Shown piece after piece: positions 19,175 to 30,169 of a stretch of DNA of 64,000 bases. The translations under genes were made by a program, and so were the position numbers. This DNA comes from Streptomyces sp. NBRC 110035 (GTDB lineage: Bacteria; Actinomycetota; Actinomycetes; Streptomycetales; Streptomycetaceae), in the NCBI RefSeq assembly GCF_000829695.1, contig NZ_BBNN01000018.1:248001-312000 (forward strand), written 5' to 3'. The first letter of the stretch is position 1. Every line of letters begins with the position of its first letter. The notes under the pieces are model-generated. The model was not told the origin of the DNA and ran no database searches. It saw nothing but the letters and a program-made list of their open reading frames with translations.

Positions 19175-19216
19175 GTCAGGGGCCGTGCCGGCCCGACGGC
19201 CGGCACGGCCCCTGAC
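19175..19216 (-). terminator. strong terminator hairpin, downstream of the 57-codon ORF
   Basis: GTCAGGGGCCGTGCCGGCC (19175-19193) and its exact reverse complement (19198-19216) form a 19-bp stem over a CGAC tetraloop. It sits in the 310-bp gap 18959-19268, which also holds smaller inverted repeats near 19130-19160 and the promoter region of the HTH regulator. Confidence 0.75.
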
Positions 19217-19268
19217 ACCCCGCCGGGGAGGATTCCCGCGACTTCTCCGGGGCTTCCCCGCGCCTTCC

Positions 19269-19442
19269 CTACGACCGGCCTGCCGCGCCGTGGCCGTCCT
19301 TCGGACGCGGACCCAGGCGCTTGGCGCGCACGATGTCGGGGTCGCGTGGGTCGAGGGAGTCGAGGAGGGCGGCCGTCTCGTCCGCGTACCGGCGGGCGCG
19401 GGCGGCCGGCCGTCGTGTTTTCTCGATCCGTGTCTGTCGCAT
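19269..19442 (-). CDS. small basic hypothetical protein (57 aa)
   Basis: ATG 19442 opens MRQTRIEKTRRPAARARRYA, then DETAALLDSLDPRDPDIVRAKRLG and a Gly-rich tail. Codons in the middle are strongly G/C-ended, as expected for a real gene, and a 19-bp terminator hairpin follows about 50 nt after the stop. An earlier in-frame ATG at 19532 gives an 87-residue version, but that extension has poor coding character. The protein is basic N-terminally with a short amphipathic helix; no family was recognised. It is divergent from uvrC, whose promoter lies 145 bp away. Confidence 0.55.
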   Translation of the reverse strand: MRQTRIEKTRRPAARARRYADETAALLDSLDPRDPDIVRAKRLGPRPKDGHGAAGRS

Positions 19443-19587
19443 TGTCCGACCAGCCCTCCGACTCGTGACCGCGTCCGCATCCTGCTGGCATCCCGCCCGA
19501 GGGGCCGGACCCCCCACCTTCCCGTTTCCCACCGGTCATAACCCTTCCGGAGCGGTGCCCGGCCCGTGGCCGCACGGCCCCGCCGCC

Positions 19588-19610
19588 GTGTCGGTGCCCG
19601 CCAGTAGGGT
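19588..19610 (+). promoter_or_regulatory. RecA-NDp/PafBC-type DNA-damage promoter of uvrC
   Basis: GTGTCGGTG (19588-19596), 8 bp, TAGGGT (19605-19610) matches TTGTCRGTG-N8-TAnnnT except at the first base. The -10 ends 7 bp before ATG 19618, predicting a leaderless transcript for the whole uvrC operon. Confidence 0.6.
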
Positions 19611-19617
19611 GTGAGAC

Positions 19618-21783
19618 ATGGCCGACCCCTCCAGCTACCGCCCCAAACCGGGCGAGATCCCCGACTCGCCGGGGGTCTACCGTTTTCGCGACGAGCACCG
19701 CCGGGTGATCTACGTCGGAAAGGCGAAGAGCCTGCGCCAGCGCCTGGCGAGCTACTTCCAGGACCTCGCCGGGCTCCATCCGCGCACCCGTACCATGGTC
19801 ACCACGGCCGCCTCCGTGGAGTGGACGGTGGTGTCCACGGAGGTCGAGGCGCTCCAGCTGGAGTATTCCTGGATCAAGGAGTACGACCCCCGGTTCAACG
19901 TCAAGTACCGCGACGACAAGAGCTACCCCTACCTCGCGGTGACGATGAACGAGGAGTTCCCGCGCGTGCAGGTGATGCGCGGTCACAAGAAGAAGGGCGT
20001 CCGGTACTTCGGCCCGTACGGGCACGCGTGGGCGATCCGCGACACCGTGGACCTGCTGCTGCGGGTGTTCCCGGTGCGTACCTGCTCGGCCGGTGTCTTC
20101 AAGAACGCCGCCCGTACCGGCCGTCCCTGCCTGCTCGGCTACATCGGCAAGTGCTCGGCGCCCTGCGTGGACCGCGTCTCCGCCGAGGACCACCGTGAAC
20201 TCGCCGAGGAGTTCTGCGACTTCATGGCCGGCCGCACCGGCACCTATGTGCGCCGCCTGGAGCAGCGGATGACCGAGGCGGCCGAGGAGATGGAGTACGA
20301 GCGGGCCGCCCGCCTGCGCGACGACATCGGGGCCCTGAGGAAGGCCATGGAGAAGAGCGCGGTGGTGCTCGCCGATGCCACCGACGCCGACCTGGTCGCG
20401 GTCGCCGAGGACGAGCTGGAGGCGGCCGTCCAGATCTTCCACGTGCGCGGCGGACGCGTGCGCGGCCAGCGCGGCTGGGTCACCGACAAGGTGGAGGAGA
20501 TCACCACCGGTGCCCTGGTGGAGCACGCCCTGCAGCAGCTGTACGGCGAGGAGACCGGCGACGCCGTCCCGAGGGAGGTCCTGGTCCCCGCGCTGCCCGA
20601 CCCGGTGGAGCCCGTCCAGCAGTGGCTCACCGGGCGTCGGGGCTCGGGAGTCTCCCTGCGGGTCCCGCAGCGCGGGGACAAGCGGGCCCTGATGGAGACC
20701 GTGGAGCGCAACGCCCAGCAGGCCCTCGTCCTGCACAAGACCAAGCGCGCCTCCGACCTGACCACGCGCTCGCGCGCGCTGGAGGAGATCGCCGACGCCC
20801 TGGGCCTGGACAGCGCCCCGCTGCGGATCGAGTGCTACGACATCTCGCACCTCCAGGGCGACGACGTCGTGGCCTCCATGGTCGTCTTCGAGGACGGACT
20901 GGCCCGCAAGAGCGAGTACCGACGCTTCCAGATCAAGAGCTTCGCCGGCCAGGACGACGTCCGGTCCATGCACGAGGTGATCACCCGCCGCTTCCGGCGC
21001 TATCTCGCCGACAAGGAGCGCACCGGCGAGTGGAGCGGGGGTACGGAACCCGACGGCGGGCAGCCCGTGGACGGCACGACCGTCGGAACCGCCGCGGAGG
21101 CCGGGGCCACCGGTGGCTCCGCCCTGCCGTCCGCGGACACGCTCACCGAGGAAGACGGCCGCCCCAAGCGCTTCGCGTACCCGCCCCAGCTGGTCGTCGT
21201 CGACGGCGGCGCCCCCCAGGTCGCGGCGGCCCGCCGGGCCCTGGAAGAGCTGGGCATCGACGACATCGCGGTGTGCGGCCTCGCCAAGCGGCTGGAGGAG
21301 GTGTGGCTGCCGGACGACGACGACCCCGTGGTGCTGCCCCGCAGCAGTGAGGGCCTCTACCTGCTCCAGCGTGTCCGGGACGAGGCCCACCGCTTCGCCA
21401 TCGGCTATCAGCGTGTCAAGCGGGCCAAACGCTTCCGGTCCGGTCCGCTGGACGACGTGCCCGGCCTCGGAGAGGCCCGCAAGCAGGCGCTGATCAAGCA
21501 CTTCGGCTCGGTGAGGAAGCTGCGCGCGGCGACCGTCGAACAGATCTGCGACGTGCCCGGTGTGGGCCGCAGGACGGCCGAGGCGATCACCGCCGCCCTC
21601 GCCGGGGCGGTCCCCGCCGGTCCCGCCGTCAACACGGCGACGGGCGAGATCATGGATGACATGGTGGGCACGGATGACACGGACGGTATGGACGAGGTGG
21701 AGGAACCCGGGAAGGCCGGGGGTCCTCCCGGGGAGCCCGTGTCCACGGGCACCCCGGACGATCGACGGGGGCTGGAGACATGA
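19618..21783 (+). CDS. uvrC: excinuclease ABC subunit C
   Basis: UvrC, 721 residues, makes both incisions around the lesion held by UvrB. The N-terminal GIY-YIG-type nuclease is seen as [25 protein letters not shown] (residues 18-42), the UVR UvrB-binding motif as [18 protein letters not shown] (about 222-240), the RNase H-like nuclease as [22 protein letters not shown] (about 403) with [13 protein letters not shown] (about 527), and tandem helix-hairpin-helix motifs near the C-terminus ([30 protein letters not shown]). A low-complexity insert of about 50 residues (about 468-516) splits the RNase H region. The stop overlaps the rapZ start by 4 nt. A damage-type promoter sits immediately upstream with no ribosome site. 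Confidence 0.97.
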   Translation: MADPSSYRPKPGEIPDSPGVYRFRDEHRRVIYVGKAKSLRQRLASYFQDLAGLHPRTRTMVTTAASVEWTVVSTEVEALQLEYSWIKEYDPRFNVKYRDDKSYPYLAVTMNEEFPRVQVMRGHKKKGVRYFGPYGHAWAIRDTVDLLLRVFPVRTCSAGVFKNAARTGRPCLLGYIGKCSAPCVDRVSAEDHRELAEEFCDFMAGRTGTYVRRLEQRMTEAAEEMEYERAARLRDDIGALRKAMEKSAVVLADATDADLVAVAEDELEAAVQIFHVRGGRVRGQRGWVTDKVEEITTGALVEHALQQLYGEETGDAVPREVLVPALPDPVEPVQQWLTGRRGSGVSLRVPQRGDKRALMETVERNAQQALVLHKTKRASDLTTRSRALEEIADALGLDSAPLRIECYDISHLQGDDVVASMVVFEDGLARKSEYRRFQIKSFAGQDDVRSMHEVITRRFRRYLADKERTGEWSGGTEPDGGQPVDGTTVGTAAEAGATGGSALPSADTLTEEDGRPKRFAYPPQLVVVDGGAPQVAAARRALEELGIDDIAVCGLAKRLEEVWLPDDDDPVVLPRSSEGLYLLQRVRDEAHRFAIGYQRVKRAKRFRSGPLDDVPGLGEARKQALIKHFGSVRKLRAATVEQICDVPGVGRRTAEAITAALAGAVPAGPAVNTATGEIMDDMVGTDDTDGMDEVEEPGKAGGPPGEPVSTGTPDDRRGLET

Positions 21784-22814
21784 CCGAGCACGAGACAGGC
21801 CAGGACACCGGTCGGGATGGGGACCGGGACACGGGCGCGAGCCGGGGCGGTGCCCGGGACACCGCCCCCGGGACACGGCAGGGCGACGGCGACGGAACAG
21901 GTGACGGAGCACAGGTGAGTACGGGCAAGGAAACGGCCGGGGCCCCCGAAGCGGCGATCCCCGAGCTGGTGATCATCTCCGGCATGTCCGGAGCCGGCCG
22001 CTCCACGGCCGCGAAGTGTCTGGAGGACCTGGGCTGGTTCGTCGTCGACAACCTCCCGCCCGCCCTGATCCCCACCATGGTGGAACTCGGCGCTCGCTCC
22101 CAGGGGAACGTGGCCCGGATCGCGGTCGTCGTCGACGTCCGCGGCCGGCGCTTCTTCGACAACCTCCGCGAATCCCTCGCCGACCTCGACCACCGGGGCG
22201 TCACCCGGCGGACCGTCTTCCTGGAGTCCTCCGAGGAAGCCCTGGTGCGCCGCTTCGAGTCGGTACGCCGCCCGCACCCCCTCCAGGGCGACGGCCGCAT
22301 CGTCGACGGCATCACCGCCGAGCGCGAACTGCTGCGCGAACTGCGCGGCGACGCCGACCTGGTGATCGACACCTCCAGCCTCAACGTGCACGAACTGCGC
22401 GCCAAGATGGACGCCCAGTTCGCCGGCGACGAGGAGCCCGAGCTGCGGGCCACCGTGATGTCCTTCGGCTTCAAGTACGGCCTCCCGGTCGACGCCGACC
22501 TGGTCGTGGACATGCGGTTCCTGCCCAACCCGCACTGGGTCCCGGAACTGCGCGCCTTCACCGGCCGCAACGAGGAGGTGGCGGCGTACGTCTTCAACCA
22601 GCCCGGCGCCAAGGAGTTCCTCGACCGGTACGCCGAGCTGCTGCGGCTGATCGCCGCGGGCTACCGCCGCGAGGGCAAGCGCTACGTGACCATCGCCGTC
22701 GGCTGCACCGGCGGCAAGCACCGCTCGGTCGCCATGTCGGAGAAGCTCGCCGCCCGACTCGCCGCGGAGGGTGTGGAGACGGTGGTCGTCCACCGGGACA
22801 TGGGACGGGAATGA
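21780..22814 (+). CDS. rapZ: RapZ/YvcJ-family nucleotide-binding protein
   Basis: The 344-residue protein has an N-terminal P-loop domain ([30 protein letters not shown], about residues 62-91) and a C-terminal domain with [20 protein letters not shown] and [23 protein letters not shown], all RapZ signatures. In E. coli RapZ controls glmZ sRNA decay and amino-sugar synthesis; in Gram-positives YvcJ binds and hydrolyses nucleotides. The P-loop has Arg where most P-loops have Lys (GAGRST). The first 55 residues are a Gly/Asp/Thr-rich, poorly conserved extension, and GTG 21915 is an alternative start. Overlaps uvrC (ATGA) and the next gene (ATGA). Confidence 0.9.
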   Translation: MTEHETGQDTGRDGDRDTGASRGGARDTAPGTRQGDGDGTGDGAQVSTGKETAGAPEAAIPELVIISGMSGAGRSTAAKCLEDLGWFVVDNLPPALIPTMVELGARSQGNVARIAVVVDVRGRRFFDNLRESLADLDHRGVTRRTVFLESSEEALVRRFESVRRPHPLQGDGRIVDGITAERELLRELRGDADLVIDTSSLNVHELRAKMDAQFAGDEEPELRATVMSFGFKYGLPVDADLVVDMRFLPNPHWVPELRAFTGRNEEVAAYVFNQPGAKEFLDRYAELLRLIAAGYRREGKRYVTIAVGCTGGKHRSVAMSEKLAARLAAEGVETVVVHRDMGRE

Positions 22815-23881
22815 CCGCACGTACTCCGCGGCTGCACCGGCTGCGCCGGGTGATGCCCGAAGGGCGCGCCGCCGGACGGCAGACCGGGGCCCGCGGTGCC
22901 AGGCCGCGGCGCCGCGGCGCCCAGCCCAAGGTGGTCGCCCTCGGCGGCGGCATGGGACTGTCCGCCTCGCTCGCCGCGCTGCGCCGGATCACCGGCGACC
23001 TCACCGCCGTCGTCACCGTGGCCGACGACGGCGGCTCCAGCGGGCGGCTGCGCGACGAACTGGGTGTGCTGCCGCCCGGCGACCTGCGCAAGGCGCTGGC
23101 CGCGCTGTGCGGCGACGACGACTGGGGCCAGACCTGGGCCCGGGTCATCCAGCACCGCTTCCAGTCCAGGGGCGAGCTGCACGAGCACGCGGTCGGCAAT
23201 CTGCTGATCGTCGCCCTGTGGGAGCAGCTCGGCGACCACGTCCAGGCCCTGGACCTGGTGGGCCGGCTGCTCGGCGCGCACGGGCGGGTACTGCCCATGT
23301 CGGCCGTACCACTGGAACTCCAGGCGCTGGTGAAGGGCCACGACCCCGAGCGTCCCGAGGCCGTGGACACCGTCCGCGGCCAGGCGACCGTCGCCCTCAC
23401 CCCCGGTGAGGTGCAGTCCGTGCACCTCGTGCCGAACGACCCGCCCGCCGTCCCCGAGGCGGTCGAGGCGGTCCTCGACGCCGACTGGGTGGTGCTCGGC
23501 CCCGGCTCCTGGTTCTCCTCGGTCATCCCGCACCTCCTGGTGCCGGAGCTGCTGGACGCGCTCATCCGGACCAAGGCGCGCCGGGTGCTCTCCCTGAACC
23601 TCGCCCCGCAGCCCGGAGAAACCGAGGGCTTCTCCCCGCAGCGTCATGTGGAGGTTTTGGGACGACACGCCCCTAAACTCGCCCTGGACGTGGTGCTGGC
23701 CGACGAGGCCGCCGTGCCCGACCGCGACCTGCTGGCCGACGCCGCCGAGCGGCTCGGCGCCGCGGTCGAGCTGGCGCCGGTGGCCCGGCCCGACGGAAGC
23801 CCCCGGCACGACCCGGAGCTGTTGGCCGCCGCGTACGACCGTATTTTCCGGATGCATGGAAGGATCGGCCCATGGCGATGA
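22811..23881 (+). CDS. YvcK-family gluconeogenesis factor (CofD-like)
   Basis: The 356-residue protein has the CofD/YvcK fold: [45 protein letters not shown] (about 41-85), [19 protein letters not shown] and [21 protein letters not shown] (about 229-249). YvcK binds UDP-sugars and is needed for growth on gluconeogenic carbon and for normal peptidoglycan placement in Bacillus and Mycobacterium (CuvA). An Arg-rich N-terminal extension of about 38 residues precedes the domain. The rapZ-yvcK-whiA trio is conserved in Gram-positives. Start overlaps rapZ by 4 nt; the 3' end overlaps whiA by 10 nt. Confidence 0.92.
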   Translation: MTARTPRLHRLRRVMPEGRAAGRQTGARGARPRRRGAQPKVVALGGGMGLSASLAALRRITGDLTAVVTVADDGGSSGRLRDELGVLPPGDLRKALAALCGDDDWGQTWARVIQHRFQSRGELHEHAVGNLLIVALWEQLGDHVQALDLVGRLLGAHGRVLPMSAVPLELQALVKGHDPERPEAVDTVRGQATVALTPGEVQSVHLVPNDPPAVPEAVEAVLDADWVVLGPGSWFSSVIPHLLVPELLDALIRTKARRVLSLNLAPQPGETEGFSPQRHVEVLGRHAPKLALDVVLADEAAVPDRDLLADAAERLGAAVELAPVARPDGSPRHDPELLAAAYDRIFRMHGRIGPWR

Positions 23882-24861
23882 CGGCAGCGGTGAAGGACGA
23901 GGTTTCCCGGCTCCCCGTCACCCGGACCTGCTGCAGGAAGGCGGAGGTCTCCGCCGTTCTGCGGTTCGCCGGCGGCCTTCACCTGGTGAGCGGGCGCATC
24001 GTGATCGAGGCGGAGCTGGACACGGCGATGGCCGCCCGCCGCCTCAAGCGGGACATCCTGGAGATCTTCGGCCACAGCTCCGAACTGATCGTGATGGCAC
24101 CGGGCGGACTGCGCCGCGGCTCGCGCTACGTCGTCCGGGTGGTCGCGGGCGGCGATCAGCTGGCCCGCCAGACCGGCCTGGTGGACGGCCGGGGCCGTCC
24201 GATCCGAGGGCTGCCCCCCCAGGTGGTCTCGGGGGCCACCTGCGACGCCGAGGCGGCCTGGCGCGGGGCGTTCCTCGCGCACGGCTCCCTCACCGAACCG
24301 GGCCGCTCCTGCTCCCTGGAGGTGACCTGCCCCGGCCCGGAGGCCGCGCTCGCCCTCGTCGGCGCCGCCCGCCGCCTGCACATCCCCTCCAAGGCCCGCG
24401 AGGTGCGCGGCGTGGACCGGGTCGTCGTCCGTGACGGCGACGCCATCGGTGCGCTGCTCACCCGGCTGGGCGCGCACGACTCGGTGCTGGCCTGGGAGGA
24501 GCGCCGGATGCGCCGCGAGGTGCGGGCCACGGCGAACCGGCTGGCCAACTTCGACGACGCCAACCTGCGCCGCTCGGCCCGCGCGGCCGTCGCCGCCGGA
24601 GCCCGGGTGCAGCGTGCCCTGGAGATCCTCGCCGACGACGTCCCCGAGCACCTCGCCGCGGCCGGGCGGCTGCGCATGGAGCACAAGCAGGCCTCGCTGG
24701 AGGAACTGGGCGCGCTCGCCGACCCGCCGCTGACCAAGGACGCCGTGGCCGGCCGGATCCGCCGGCTGCTCGCGATGGCCGACAAGCGCGCCGGCGACCT
24801 CGGCATCCCGGGCACGGAGGCCGGCATCGGCGAGGAACTCGTCGACAACCTCGTCGGCTAG
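23872..24861 (+). CDS. whiA: WhiA sporulation transcription factor
   Basis: WhiA, 329 residues, together with WhiB controls the switch from aerial growth to sporulation septation in Streptomyces. The N-terminal part ([37 protein letters not shown], and [24 protein letters not shown] near 139) is the LAGLIDADG homing-endonuclease-like domain without catalytic acids; the C-terminal part ([30 protein letters not shown], then [33 protein letters not shown]) is the sigma-region-4-like DNA-binding domain. Full length and uninterrupted. It overlaps yvcK, so its basal expression depends on the uvrC operon, though whiA in S. coelicolor also has its own promoter inside the operon. Confidence 0.97.
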   Translation: MAMTAAVKDEVSRLPVTRTCCRKAEVSAVLRFAGGLHLVSGRIVIEAELDTAMAARRLKRDILEIFGHSSELIVMAPGGLRRGSRYVVRVVAGGDQLARQTGLVDGRGRPIRGLPPQVVSGATCDAEAAWRGAFLAHGSLTEPGRSCSLEVTCPGPEAALALVGAARRLHIPSKAREVRGVDRVVVRDGDAIGALLTRLGAHDSVLAWEERRMRREVRATANRLANFDDANLRRSARAAVAAGARVQRALEILADDVPEHLAAAGRLRMEHKQASLEELGALADPPLTKDAVAGRIRRLLAMADKRAGDLGIPGTEAGIGEELVDNLVG

Positions 24862-26783
<1,922 letters not shown>

Positions 26784-26811
26784 TCGTGGAGCAGACCGCC
26801 TGATATGAGTG

Positions 26812-26851
26812 CAGGGCTCGGCCGGCGCGCCAACGCGCTGTCCGAGCCCTG
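26812..26851 (+). terminator. hairpin between gap and pgk
   Basis: CAGGGCTCGG (26812-26821) and CCGAGCCCTG (26842-26851) pair exactly over a 20-nt loop. It lies inside the glycolytic operon, so it may be a partial terminator or an mRNA processing/stability element that sets gap above pgk-tpi. Confidence 0.5.
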
Positions 26852-26931
26852 ACGCGCGTATCGGAGCGGTCGACCGCTTCCGATCACGAGTGATCACGAG
26901 CGAACACAAGCTCTTCTCCAGGAGTCCCTTC

Positions 26932-28143
26932 ATGAAGACGATCGACGAACTCCTCGCCGAAGGGGTCGCGGGCAAGCGGGTCTTCGTCCGCGCCGACCTC
27001 AACGTGCCGCTGGACGGCACCACCATCACCGACGACGGCCGCATCCGCGCGGTGCTGCCCACCGTCAGGGCGCTCGCCGAGGCGGGCGGCCGTGTCGTCG
27101 TCGCCTCGCACCTGGGCCGCCCCAAGGGCGCCCCGGACCCCGCCTTCTCGCTCGCCCCGGCCGCCGCCCGTCTGGGTGAACTCCTCGGCACCGACGTGGC
27201 GTTCGCGACGGACACCGTCGGCGAGTCCGCCACCGCCACCGTCGCCGGCCTCGCCGACGGACAGGTCGCGGTCCTCGAGAACCTGCGTTTCAACGCCGGC
27301 GAGACCGCCAAGGACGACGCCGAGCGCGGAGCCTTCGCCGACCGTCTGGCCGGCCTGGCCGACCTGTACGTGGGCGACGGCTTCGGCGCGGTGCACCGCA
27401 AGCACGCGTCCGTGTACGACCTCCCGGCCCGCCTGGCGCACGCCGCGGGCCACCTCATCGCCACCGAGGTCGGCGTCCTGAAGAAGCTCACGGACGACGT
27501 CCAGCGGCCCTACGTCGTCGCCCTCGGCGGCGCCAAGGTCTCCGACAAGCTCGCCGTCATCGACGAACTGCTCGGCAAGGCCGACCGCATCCTCATCGGC
27601 GGCGGCATGGCGTACACCTTCCTCAAGGCCAAGGGCTGCGAGATCGGCACGTCGCTGGTCCAGGAGGACCAGCTGTCCGTCGTCACCGAGTACCTGGAGC
27701 GCGCCGAGGAGAACGGCGTCGAACTGCTGCTGCCGGTCGACACCCTGGTCGCCGAGGCGTTCCCGGACCTGAAGACCAAGGCGCCGGCCCACCCCGCCGC
27801 CGTCGCCGCGGACGCCATGCCGGCCGGCCGGATGGGCCTGGACATCGGTCCCGAGACCTGCACGCTCTACGCCTCGAAGCTCGCCGACGCGGCCACCGTC
27901 TTCTGGAACGGCCCCATGGGCGTCTTCGAGCACCCCGACTACGCCGAGGGCACCAAAGCGGTCGCCCAGGCCCTCCTCGACTCCCCGGGCTACACCGTGG
28001 TCGGCGGCGGCGACTCCGCCGCGGCCGTCCGCATCCTGGGCTTCGACGAAAAGGCATTCGGCCACATCTCGACCGGAGGCGGCGCCTCCCTCGAATACCT
28101 CGAGGGCAAGACGCTCCCCGGCCTCGCCGCACTGGAGGACTGA
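26932..28143 (+). CDS. pgk: phosphoglycerate kinase
   Basis: The 403-residue enzyme transfers phosphate from 1,3-bisphosphoglycerate to ADP. Substrate-binding RVFVRADLNVPLDG (about 16-29) and SHLGRPKG (about 60), hinge VALGGAKVSDKLAVIDEL (about 197) and C-terminal nucleotide loop GGGDSAAAVRILGF (about 358-371), GHISTGGGASLEYLEGKTLPG are all present. ATG 26932 lies behind CCAGGAGT; an upstream ATG at 26809 precedes the gap-pgk hairpin and is unlikely. tpiA begins 6 nt after the stop. Confidence 0.97.
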   Translation: MKTIDELLAEGVAGKRVFVRADLNVPLDGTTITDDGRIRAVLPTVRALAEAGGRVVVASHLGRPKGAPDPAFSLAPAAARLGELLGTDVAFATDTVGESATATVAGLADGQVAVLENLRFNAGETAKDDAERGAFADRLAGLADLYVGDGFGAVHRKHASVYDLPARLAHAAGHLIATEVGVLKKLTDDVQRPYVVALGGAKVSDKLAVIDELLGKADRILIGGGMAYTFLKAKGCEIGTSLVQEDQLSVVTEYLERAEENGVELLLPVDTLVAEAFPDLKTKAPAHPAAVAADAMPAGRMGLDIGPETCTLYASKLADAATVFWNGPMGVFEHPDYAEGTKAVAQALLDSPGYTVVGGGDSAAAVRILGFDEKAFGHISTGGGASLEYLEGKTLPGLAALED

Positions 28144-28149
28144 CTTCCC

Positions 28150-28938
28150 ATGACCGCTGCTGAAAAAGGCCGCACCCCGCTGATGGCGGGCAACTGGAAG
28201 ATGAACCTCAACCACCTCGAGGCCATCGCCCACGTCCAGAAGCTCGCCTTCGCGCTCGCCGACAAGGACTACGAGGCCGTCGAGGCCGCCGTCCTGCCGC
28301 CCTTCACCGACCTGCGCTCCGTGCAGACCCTCGTCGACGGCGACAAGCTGAAGATCAAGTACGGCGCCCAGGACATCTCGGCGCACGACGGCGGCGCCTA
28401 CACCGGCGAGATCTCCGGCCCGATGCTGGCCAAGCTGAAGTGCACGTACGTGACGGTCGGGCACTCCGAGCGCCGGCAGTACCACAATGAGACCGACGAA
28501 CTCGTGAACGCGAAGGTCAAGGCCGCGTACAAGCACGGCATCACGCCGATCCTGTGCGTCGGCGAGGAACTGTCCGTCCGCGAGGCCGGCAACCACGTCG
28601 CCCACACCCTCGCCCAGGTCGAGGGCGGCCTGAAGGACCTGCCCGCCGAGCAGGCCGAGTCCGTCGTGATCGCCTACGAGCCCGTGTGGGCCATCGGCAC
28701 CGGCAAGGTCTGCGGCGCCCAGGACGCCCAGGAGGTCTGCGGCGCCGTCCGCGGCAAGCTCGCCGAGCTGTACTCGCAGGACGTCGCCGACCAGGTCCGC
28801 ATCCAGTACGGCGGCTCGGTCAAGTCGGGCAACGTCGCCGAGATCATGGCCCAGACCGACATCGACGGCGCGCTGGTCGGCGGTGCCTCTCTGGACGCGG
28901 ACGAGTTCGTCAAGATCATCCGCTTTCGCGACCAGTGA
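28150..28938 (+). CDS. tpiA: triosephosphate isomerase
   Basis: The 262-residue TIM-barrel enzyme interconverts dihydroxyacetone phosphate and glyceraldehyde-3-phosphate. GNWKMNLN (about 16-23) holds catalytic Lys, VGHSERR (about 105) the His, and [12 protein letters not shown] (about 175-186) the Glu plus flexible lid loop; [10 protein letters not shown] binds phosphate. It is 6 nt from pgk and evidently co-transcribed. Slightly longer than the usual 250 residues owing to an N-terminal MTAAEKGR and an insertion in the last third. Confidence 0.97.
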   Translation: MTAAEKGRTPLMAGNWKMNLNHLEAIAHVQKLAFALADKDYEAVEAAVLPPFTDLRSVQTLVDGDKLKIKYGAQDISAHDGGAYTGEISGPMLAKLKCTYVTVGHSERRQYHNETDELVNAKVKAAYKHGITPILCVGEELSVREAGNHVAHTLAQVEGGLKDLPAEQAESVVIAYEPVWAIGTGKVCGAQDAQEVCGAVRGKLAELYSQDVADQVRIQYGGSVKSGNVAEIMAQTDIDGALVGGASLDADEFVKIIRFRDQ

Positions 28939-29033
28939 GTAGGCTCTAGCCGCGATCCGTCGTACTCTTGCGGGGTCCAGTCCGGTGCTGGACCCCGCGT
29001 CGTCCGTCCGAATCCGAGGAAGTTGGTCCAGCC

Positions 29034-29267
29034 GTGGTTTTGGGGTTCTCGATCGCCCTGATCGTCTTCAGCCTGCTGCTGATGCTGCTGGTGCTGATGC
29101 ACAAGGGAAAGGGCGGCGGCCTCTCCGACATGTTCGGTGGCGGCATGCAGTCCTCCGTCGGCGGCTCCTCGGTCGCCGAGCGCAACCTCGACCGGATCAC
29201 CGTCGTGGTCGGTCTGCTCTGGGCCGCGTGCATCATCGCGCTCGGCGTCATGATGAAGACGAGCTGA
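29034..29267 (+). CDS. secG: preprotein translocase subunit SecG
   Basis: The 77-residue protein has two hydrophobic helices (VLGFSIALIVFSLLLMLLVLM and VVVGLLWAACIIALGVMM) joined by KGKGGGLSDMFGGGMQSS, the conserved SecG loop. SecG assists SecYE/SecA protein export. GTG 29034 was chosen: residues upstream of it in the longer frame overlap the tpiA-secG gap and are not hydrophobic. It lies 95 nt after tpiA. The position downstream of tpi is conserved in actinobacteria. Confidence 0.95.
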   Translation: MVLGFSIALIVFSLLLMLLVLMHKGKGGGLSDMFGGGMQSSVGGSSVAERNLDRITVVVGLLWAACIIALGVMMKTS

Positions 29268-29444
29268 CCCCGGCGAAAGACCCTGGCGGACAACCCGCCC
29301 GCATCGGGTACGCATTCCCCACGTAAGGCCCCATGTCCGGTACGCGCGGCACAGCGCGGCCTATCATGGGGCTTGCGTCTGGACAGGGGAGCGGTAACTC
29401 CAATCACTGGACGCGCGTTGGGCCTTACGTAGACTGAGGCGCTC

Positions 29445-29477
29445 GCAGCGAAGCGGAACGCCGACTCGCTTCGCTGC
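29445..29477. repeat. 11-bp inverted repeat before the RbpA paralogue
   Basis: GCAGCGAAGCG (29445-29455) and CGCTTCGCTGC (29467-29477) pair perfectly over 11 nt, ending 25 nt before GTG 29502. TAGACT at 29430-29435 is a possible -10, which would put the hairpin in the 5' leader. Role unknown. Confidence 0.6.
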
Positions 29478-29501
29478 GCCATCACGCAGGGAGTTACAAC
29501 C

Positions 29502-29837
29502 GTGGCAAGTGGCAACGCGATCCGGGGGAGCCGGGTCGGGGCGGGGCCGATGGGCGAGGCCGAGCGCGGTGAGTCAGCGCCGCGGCTGCGCATCTCCTTC
29601 TGGTGCTCCAACGGGCACGAGACCCAGCCGAGCTTCGCGAGCGACGCGCAGGTCCCCGACACGTGGGACTGCCCCCGCTGCGGCTTCCCGGCGGGTCAGG
29701 ACCGGGAGAACCCCCCGGACCCGCCGCGTACCGAGCCCTACAAGACGCACCTCGCCTATGTGCGGGAGCGGCGCAGCGACGCGGACGGCGAGGCGATCCT
29801 CGCCGAGGCGCTCGCCAAACTGCGGGGCGAAATCTAG
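29502..29837 (+). CDS. RbpA-family RNA polymerase-binding protein (paralogue, RbpB-like)
   Basis: The 111-residue protein has the RbpA layout: N-terminal tail with AIRGSRVGAG, a zinc-type core with Cys residues in FWCSNGHETQPSF and WDCPRCGFPA, a basic linker and a C-terminal sigma-interaction segment PYKTHLAYVRERRSDADGEAILAEALAKLRGEI, comparable to THWDMLMERR...ELEEVLEERLAVLR in RbpA. RbpA binds RNA polymerase and group 1/2 sigma factors and stabilises open complexes. The sequence is clearly different from canonical Streptomyces RbpA, so this is probably the second paralogue. GTG 29502 follows CAGGGAG. Single-gene unit between secG and pgi. Confidence 0.85.
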   Translation: MASGNAIRGSRVGAGPMGEAERGESAPRLRISFWCSNGHETQPSFASDAQVPDTWDCPRCGFPAGQDRENPPDPPRTEPYKTHLAYVRERRSDADGEAILAEALAKLRGEI

Positions 29838-29840
29838 CAG

Positions 29841-29908
29841 TTCGGTCCGACACCAGTGCTGCTTCGGTCCGACACCAGTGCCGCGGTGTACCCGCGCCGC
29901 GGTGTACC
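29841..29908. repeat. two nested tandem duplications after the RbpA paralogue
   Basis: TTCGGTCCGACACCAGTGC occurs at 29841-29859 and 29863-29881 (period 22). CCGCGGTGTACC occurs at 29881-29892 and 29897-29908 (period 16). They lie in the 332-bp gap 29838-30169, which otherwise should contain the pgi promoter; no clear promoter was picked. Confidence 0.8.
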
Positions 29909-30169
29909 GACCCGGTGCCCGTGCCGTGCTCGCGTCCGGCTGCTCACAGCCGGCTCCTGCCCGCGGCCCGCTCCTTCTTCCCGCCCGCGGCCCCGCCCGA
30001 CGTCCTGCCCCTCGCCGTGCTGATACCCGGGGGCCGGGCAGCCGTATCTGTTGTTGCGTCTCACGACGGCGTCACGACAGGTCGTGTCCACCTCTGATCA
30101 ATTAGGTTGGAAACCGGCAGCGGGGCGGATACGCAGCACAGGCAGCAAGGAAGAAGGCTGAAGTCCGAG

